NCBI GenBank assembly: GCA_021774355.1
Contig: JAJFJE010000295.1
Coordinates: 1 to 10,118 of the forward strand
Length of the DNA stretch: 10,118 nucleotides
Direction: 5' to 3'
From: Alphaproteobacteria bacterium
GTDB taxonomy: Bacteria > Pseudomonadota > Alphaproteobacteria > Zavarziniales > Zavarziniaceae
The translations under genes and the position numbers were made by a program. Every line of letters starts with the position of its first letter. Within the stretch, counting starts at the first letter, position 1. Below the pieces are notes generated by a model, which was given only the letters and a program-made list of their open reading frames with translations, ran no database searches and was not told the DNA's origin. Shown here piece by piece: positions 6,823-10,118 of this stretch.

Positions 6823-6971
6823 GGTTTCCCCCCGGGCGCCGCGTCAAGTGTGTGGGCGCGCCGCCGGTCAAGCATAGTCCCGATTTCGTCATGCCCGGAA
6901 TGCCCAGGGGGCCCTTGCGCCAGGCGCCGGCGCCGCGCTTTCCTGTGGCGCGGATCATTGGAGTGTTGGCC
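6823..6971. promoter_or_regulatory. Divergent control region between the TMEM43-like and DUF427 genes
   Basis: The two genes face away from each other across 149 bp, so promoters for both should lie here. On the minus strand the hexamer CTTGAC occurs twice, at 6867-6872 and 6843-6848, exactly 24 bp apart. CTTGAC resembles the alphaproteobacterial -35 element, but neither copy has a clear -10 at the right distance. A 12-base GGCGCC-type palindrome near 6923-6935 is also present. No start site can be named with confidence. Confidence 0.4.
6960..6963 (+). promoter_or_regulatory. Ribosome binding site deciding the DUF427 start
   Basis: GGAG lies 8 bases before the ATG at 6972. It favours this start over the in-frame ATG 120 bases upstream at 6852, whose extra 40 residues show no family similarity. 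Confidence 0.65.
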
Positions 6972-7340
6972 ATGATGCAGCCTGGACCCGATCACCCGAT
7001 CACGGTCGGCCCCGAGCCCCGGCGGGTCGTGGTGCGCCTCGGCGGCGACGTCATCGCCGATAGCCGCCGGGCCCTGGTCCTGGCCGAGGCGGCCTATCCG
7101 CCCGTCTACTACATCCCCCGGGCCGATGTCGCCATGGCCCGGCTAGAGCGCACGGCGCACGCCAGCCATTGCCCCTATAAGGGCGATGCCAGCTATTTTT
7201 CCATCCGGACAGGGGCCGGGGGCCGGGTCGAGAATGCGGTCTGGAGCTACCAGACGCCCTATGCGGCGGTCGCGGCGATCAAGGACCATCTGGCCTTTTA
7301 TCCTGCGCGGGTCGACGCGATCGAGCTGTTGCCGGACTGA
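6972..7340 (+). CDS. DUF427 domain-containing protein (122 aa)
   Basis: This is the only plus-strand gene supported in the window. DUF427 proteins are small, compact, mostly beta proteins of unknown biochemical role. The family pattern is clear: VVVRLGGDVIADSRRAL at 19-35, YPPVYYIPRADV at 42-53, HCPYKGDASYFS at 66-77 with the near-invariant CPYKG (Cys67-Gly71), AVWSYQTPY at 89-97, and the ending FYPARVDAIELL. The length fits a single domain. The start at 6972 (ATGATG) is chosen from the GGAG site and from where conservation begins. Its stop lies only 9 bp from the stop of the convergent membrane-protein gene, so the two transcripts probably run into each other. No signal peptide or membrane segment. 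Confidence 0.9.
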   Translation: MMQPGPDHPITVGPEPRRVVVRLGGDVIADSRRALVLAEAAYPPVYYIPRADVAMARLERTAHASHCPYKGDASYFSIRTGAGGRVENAVWSYQTPYAAVAAIKDHLAFYPARVDAIELLPD

Positions 7341-7349
7341 GGGCCGCGG

Positions 7350-7925
7350 TCAGGAGTGGAACGGCGCCATGGCGCCGGCCCGGCGCCGCGCCACCGCGGC
7401 GGCAGACCAGTCGACCAGGGCCTCGCCCCAGATCATGCCGACGGTCATAACCGTGAGCAGGGCTGCGGGACCCCAGGACAGGCCCAGCAGCGCAGCCCCG
7501 GCGGGCCCCAGATGACAGGCCAGCAGCATGGTCACGACCATGGCCGGCAGGCAGGCCACCTCGCGCCAGGGAACCCGGCCGGGCGGCGGCGCCAGGGCGA
7601 CCGCCATCAGGGCCCCGGTCAGCATCAGGCCGTTGGTCGCCGGCAGGATCAGCCAGTGGTCGACCACCGCACCGCCCGCGGTCGAGACCCCGCACAGCCC
7701 GGCCAGCATGGCGGGCGCGATTTCGCGGCCGTCGACCAGCAGGCCGAGGGCCATGCCGGTCAGGCTCAACAGGCTGGGCAGGGCGCAGCCGCCGGCCCGG
7801 CCGAAGCCGCAGGCCAACACCAGGATGCCGCCCAGAATGGCCCAGCGCGGGTCGAAGGCGCCGCCCAGGGCGGCCAGCAGGGCGGGCGCCGCGACCAGGG
7901 CCAGGAGCACGGCCAGGCCCCTCAT
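7350..7925 (-). CDS. Small multi-pass membrane protein of unknown function, end of cox-type operon (191 aa)
   Basis: I do not recognise this family. The protein is almost wholly hydrophobic, with about six membrane segments (roughly 3-21, 27-42, 48-64, 72-86, 95-113, 124-150 and 152-170, some possibly merging), short loops, and a basic tail (VARRRAGA). Possible landmarks are GFGRAGGCALPS at 40-51, VDHWLILPATNG at 88-99, and single His and Cys residues (Cys39, Cys47, Cys78, His90, Cys125, Cys137, His138), none forming a known metal motif. The start at 7925 is chosen because its ATG overlaps the TGA of the cytidylyltransferase gene (ATGA), a sign of translational coupling; an in-frame ATG 21 bases upstream is less likely. 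The coupling suggests a role tied to the molybdenum enzyme or its substrate, but this is inference. Confidence 0.75.
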   Translation of the reverse strand: MRGLAVLLALVAAPALLAALGGAFDPRWAILGGILVLACGFGRAGGCALPSLLSLTGMALGLLVDGREIAPAMLAGLCGVSTAGGAVVDHWLILPATNGLMLTGALMAVALAPPPGRVPWREVACLPAMVVTMLLACHLGPAGAALLGLSWGPAALLTVMTVGMIWGEALVDWSAAAVARRRAGAMAPFHS

Positions 7926-8584
7926 GAAGTTTCGATCCGGGCGCACAGCCGCGCGTAATCCTCGGGCGTATCGCAGTCGAAGGTATAGGCGTCGCTGTCG
8001 AATTCCGGACTGGCCACGGTTTCCGGCATGGTCTCGATCAGCTTGCGGCAGCCGACATTCAGCCCTCCTTCGGCGATCGCGGGCAGGTGGCGGGCGGCGA
8101 ACAGCACCGGATTGCCGCGCCGGCCCTGGTGATGGGGCACCAGGATGGTGCGATCCTGGTCGAGGCCGACATAGCGCGCGACCAGGGCCGACAGATCGGC
8201 GGTGCTCACCAATGGCTGGTCGCCCAGCATGACGATCGCCACTTCGGTGTGCTGGGTCAGGGCCCGGGCCCCGGCGGCGACCGAACCGGGCTGGCCCTCG
8301 GCATAGTCCGGATTATGCGCGAAGGTCACCGGCAGCCCGTCCAGCGCGGCGGTGACCGCGGCGGCCTGGTGGCCGGTCACCACCACCAGCTCGACCGGGT
8401 TGAGACCCAGGGCATTACGGACGGTGCGGCGGATCATGGGTTCGCCGGCGACCGGCAGCAGCAGCTTCATCTGCGCGCCCATGCGCAGCGAGCGGCCGGC
8501 GGCCAGCACGATCACCGTCACCCGTACCGGTTCGGCCGCCGGATCGCGCCCCAACAGCGCCTGAAGCTCGGCCAGCCGGTTCAT
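7922..8584 (-). CDS. mocA: MocA-type CTP:molybdopterin cytidylyltransferase (NTP_transf_3 family, 220 aa)
   Basis: Predicted to transfer CMP from CTP to molybdenum-molybdopterin, giving the cytosine dinucleotide form of the cofactor used by xanthine-oxidase-family enzymes. Visible motifs: the nucleotide-binding loop LAAGRSLRMG at 27-36, a conserved Lys40 followed by LLLP, QPGSVAAG at 98-105, GDQPLV at 121-126, RGNPVLF at 156-162, and DCDTPEDY at 203-210. LAAG and GDQP are the forms seen in CTP-using MocA, where GTP-using MobA has LAGG and a CDTP/CDSP-like motif; this favours CTP. The start at 8584 overlaps the stop of the XdhC-family gene (ATGA), and its own stop overlaps the start of the membrane-protein gene in the same way. 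A long open frame continues upstream inside the neighbouring gene but is not family-like. Cytoplasmic. Confidence 0.88.
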   Translation of the reverse strand: MNRLAELQALLGRDPAAEPVRVTVIVLAAGRSLRMGAQMKLLLPVAGEPMIRRTVRNALGLNPVELVVVTGHQAAAVTAALDGLPVTFAHNPDYAEGQPGSVAAGARALTQHTEVAIVMLGDQPLVSTADLSALVARYVGLDQDRTILVPHHQGRRGNPVLFAARHLPAIAEGGLNVGCRKLIETMPETVASPEFDSDAYTFDCDTPEDYARLCARIETS

Positions 8585-9408
8585 GAACTGCTCCCTTTCC
8601 GCTGGCCGTGCCGCCGCACCGCGACGATTTCGGCCAGGATCGACAGCGCGATCTCCTCGGGGGTGATCGCCCCGAGATCGAGCCCGGCCGGGGCCTTGAC
8701 CCGGGCCAGGCGGGCCGGATCGACGCCCTGGTCGGCCAGGCTGGCCCGCAGCGCCGCGGCCTTCTTGGCGCTGCCGACAAAGGCATAGTATTCCGCCTCG
8801 GCGGCAAGGGCGGCCTGCAGCGCCGCCTCGTCGCCGCGGCCCTGGGTCGAGACCACGATATAGCGGTGGCTGGAGACGCCCTGGGGCAGGGTGAAGCCGT
8901 CGACCCGCCGGTCGGCGGCCTGGAAGCTCCAATGATCGGCTTCCTTGGCGCAGACGGTGATGAAAAAGCCGATGCGCCGGGCCAGATCGGCGAGGGTGGC
9001 GGCCACCGGGCTGCCGCCGCAGATGATCAGTTCGGGACGGGGCAGGACAGCCTCCACGAAAACATCCATGGTGCCCTGGCTGGGGCACATGTTCTTGGCG
9101 AAGCGCACGCCGCCGCGCTCGTCGCCGGGGCGCAGGCCCTGTTCGGCCAGGCTGTCCGGCGGCTGGACCGACACCAGCCGGGGCAGGCCGTCGGCAATCG
9201 CCTCCTGGGCCGCCTTGAGCACCGCCGCCCGGGCACAGCCGCCCCCGATCCAGCCGTCCGAAATGGTCCCGTCGGCGCTTATCACGGCTTTGGCGCCGGC
9301 CTTGACGGCGGTTGCCGCCACGGTCCGCACCACCGTCGCCAGCGCGAAGGGGACGCCCTTGGCCTTCATGTCGGATACCAGGTCCAGCACATCGCAGGCG
9401 TGGTCCAT
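8581..9408 (-). CDS. coxF: XdhC/CoxF family molybdenum cofactor insertion protein (275 aa)
   Basis: XdhC-family proteins bind the molybdenum cofactor, promote its sulfuration and hand it to the apo-hydroxylase. Two family domains are present. The N-terminal XdhC_CoxI domain (about 10-120) has FALATVVRT, GWIGGGCAR at 52-60 with Cys58, and MCPSQGTMDVFVE at 107-119 with Cys108. The C-terminal Rossmann-like XdhC_C domain (about 125-265) has ELIICGGSPVAATLADLA, then FVGSAKKAAALR and LDLGAITPEEIALSILAEI. Cys58 may be the cofactor-binding cysteine by analogy with XdhC. The start at 9408 is 2 nt after the coxE stop, and the end overlaps the mocA start, so the genes are coupled. The gene name coxF rests on position right after coxE, as in CO-dehydrogenase clusters. 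It could equally serve another molybdenum hydroxylase. Confidence 0.88.
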   Translation of the reverse strand: MDHACDVLDLVSDMKAKGVPFALATVVRTVAATAVKAGAKAVISADGTISDGWIGGGCARAAVLKAAQEAIADGLPRLVSVQPPDSLAEQGLRPGDERGGVRFAKNMCPSQGTMDVFVEAVLPRPELIICGGSPVAATLADLARRIGFFITVCAKEADHWSFQAADRRVDGFTLPQGVSSHRYIVVSTQGRGDEAALQAALAAEAEYYAFVGSAKKAAALRASLADQGVDPARLARVKAPAGLDLGAITPEEIALSILAEIVAVRRHGQRKGSSS

Positions 9409-9410
9409 GA

Positions 9411-10118
9411 TCAGATCCTCGCGAGATAGGGTTCGAGGGCCGCGAGACTGTCGAGGTTATGGGCCGGCGCGAACAGGTCGATATAGGGCAGCGCCGCCTT
9501 CATGCCCTGTGCCTCGGGAGCATACTGGTCCCAGCCGAGCAGCGGATTGAGCCAGATCACACGCCGGCAGCGGCGGCGCAGACGGCGCATCTCCTCGCCC
9601 AGGCGTTCCGGGGGGTCGGTGTCGTAGCCGTCGGACAGGATGATCACCGCGGTCCGCGAGTTGATCACCCGCGGCGCATGCCAGCGGTTGAATTCGCCCA
9701 GGGCAGCGCCGATCCGGGTGCCGCCGCCCATGCCCTGGGCCATCAGCGACATGCGGTCGACGGCACGGATGGCATCGCGGTCGCGCAGGCCCTCGGAGAC
9801 ATGGACCAGGCGGGTGTGGAAGACGAAGGCCTCGGCCTCGCGGAAATGCTCGATCACGCCATGGATGAAGCGGACGAAAAAGGCGGTGTAGAGGCTCATC
9901 GAGCCGGACGCGTCGAGCAGCATGACCAGGCGCAAGGGCCGGTCCTTGCGCCGCTTCCAGGCCAGTTCGACGGGTGTGCCGCCATGGGAGATATTACGGT
10001 GGATGGTACGGCGCAGATCCAGGCGGCGGCCCGAATTGCGTGCCTGCTGGCGGCGCACCAGGCGGGCCCGCATGGTCCGGGCCAGGCGTTCGGCCAAAGC
10101 ATGGGCGGCGGCCACATC
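9411..10118 (-). CDS. coxE: CoxE-like VWA domain protein (partial, N-terminal part beyond the right edge)
   Basis: CoxE works with the AAA+ ATPase CoxD in maturing the molybdenum-copper active site of CO dehydrogenase; relatives accompany other molybdenum hydroxylases. The window holds the last 235 residues, and full-length proteins are about 400. The family segment GRRLDLRRTIHRNISHGG at visible residues 30-47 precedes a von Willebrand A domain with a metal-ion-dependent adhesion site: DASGS at 69-73, the downstream Thr in GGGTRIG at 131-137, and LSDGYD at 161-166, so the metal site looks complete. The end contains NPLLGWDQY and YIDLFAPAHNL, also CoxE-like. The frame is open to the edge, and an in-frame GTG at 10115 is not taken as the start since homology continues through it. 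Upstream, off the window, coxD and the structural genes would be expected. Confidence 0.92.
   Translation of the reverse strand, partial: DVAAAHALAERLARTMRARLVRRQQARNSGRRLDLRRTIHRNISHGGTPVELAWKRRKDRPLRLVMLLDASGSMSLYTAFFVRFIHGVIEHFREAEAFVFHTRLVHVSEGLRDRDAIRAVDRMSLMAQGMGGGTRIGAALGEFNRWHAPRVINSRTAVIILSDGYDTDPPERLGEEMRRLRRRCRRVIWLNPLLGWDQYAPEAQGMKAALPYIDLFAPAHNLDSLAALEPYLARI

Noticed and set aside
4720..6975. Plus-strand open frame of 751 codons opposite the DUF4424, LEH and TMEM43-like genes
   Set aside because: It runs antisense through three recognisable genes and two intergenic gaps. Its composition (Gly, Gln, Arg, Pro, Ala) is that of a GC-rich shadow frame.
7363..7376. Perfect 14-bp palindrome GGCGCCATGGCGCC near the convergent gene ends
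   Set aside because: It lies inside the last codons of the membrane-protein gene and lacks a T tract. Such GC palindromes are frequent in this composition, so I do not call it a terminator.
8585..9088. N-terminal extension of the MocA-type protein by about 168 residues
   Set aside because: This part is the shadow of the XdhC-family gene. The ATG at 8584 with its ATGA overlap begins close to the nucleotide-binding domain.

Overview
The window is high-GC, densely packed bacterial DNA in which nearly every gene lies on the minus strand. The gene families (a type II-C Cas9, a CoxE/XdhC/MocA molybdenum-enzyme maturation cluster, TMEM43-like, DUF4424 and DUF427 proteins) and the base composition suggest an alphaproteobacterium, perhaps of the Rhodospirillales kind. 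This placement is inference from composition and family resemblance, not from a marker gene.

Left part (1-3600): a type II CRISPR-Cas locus read right to left. cas9 (408-3596, 1062 aa) keeps every catalytic residue of both nuclease domains. It is followed, with a 20-nt overlap, by cas1, which is cut by the left window edge. cas2 and the CRISPR array are not in the window; in this subtype they would be expected beyond position 1. Cas9 size and the cas9-cas1 order fit subtype II-C.

Middle gap (3597-4040): 444 bases without a protein gene and locally AT-richer than the rest. It holds the cas9 ribosome binding site, a perfect 7-bp inverted repeat, several hairpins including a 10-bp stem with one mismatch, and a strong GC hairpin that looks like a terminator. 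This is the natural place for the tracrRNA and the cas9 promoter. I can show the structure but cannot prove the RNA or fix its strand, because the CRISPR repeat it would pair with is outside the window.

Centre (4041-6822, minus strand): three co-directional genes, read in the order TMEM43-like membrane protein, limonene-epoxide-hydrolase-family protein, and secreted DUF4424 protein. A short divergent control region then separates them from a plus-strand DUF427 gene (6972-7340).

Right part (7350-10118, minus strand): the tail of a cox-type operon with tightly coupled genes, coxE (cut by the right edge), an XdhC/CoxF-family protein, a MocA-type CTP:molybdopterin cytidylyltransferase and a small multi-pass membrane protein of unknown function. 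Together they suggest maturation of a molybdenum-cytosine-dinucleotide hydroxylase such as a CO-dehydrogenase-like enzyme, whose structural genes would lie beyond the right edge.

The items most worth follow-up are the structured cas9-upstream gap as a tracrRNA candidate, the complete Cas9, the Asp-to-Glu change in the epoxide hydrolase active site, and the unrecognised membrane protein translationally coupled to the molybdenum-enzyme genes.
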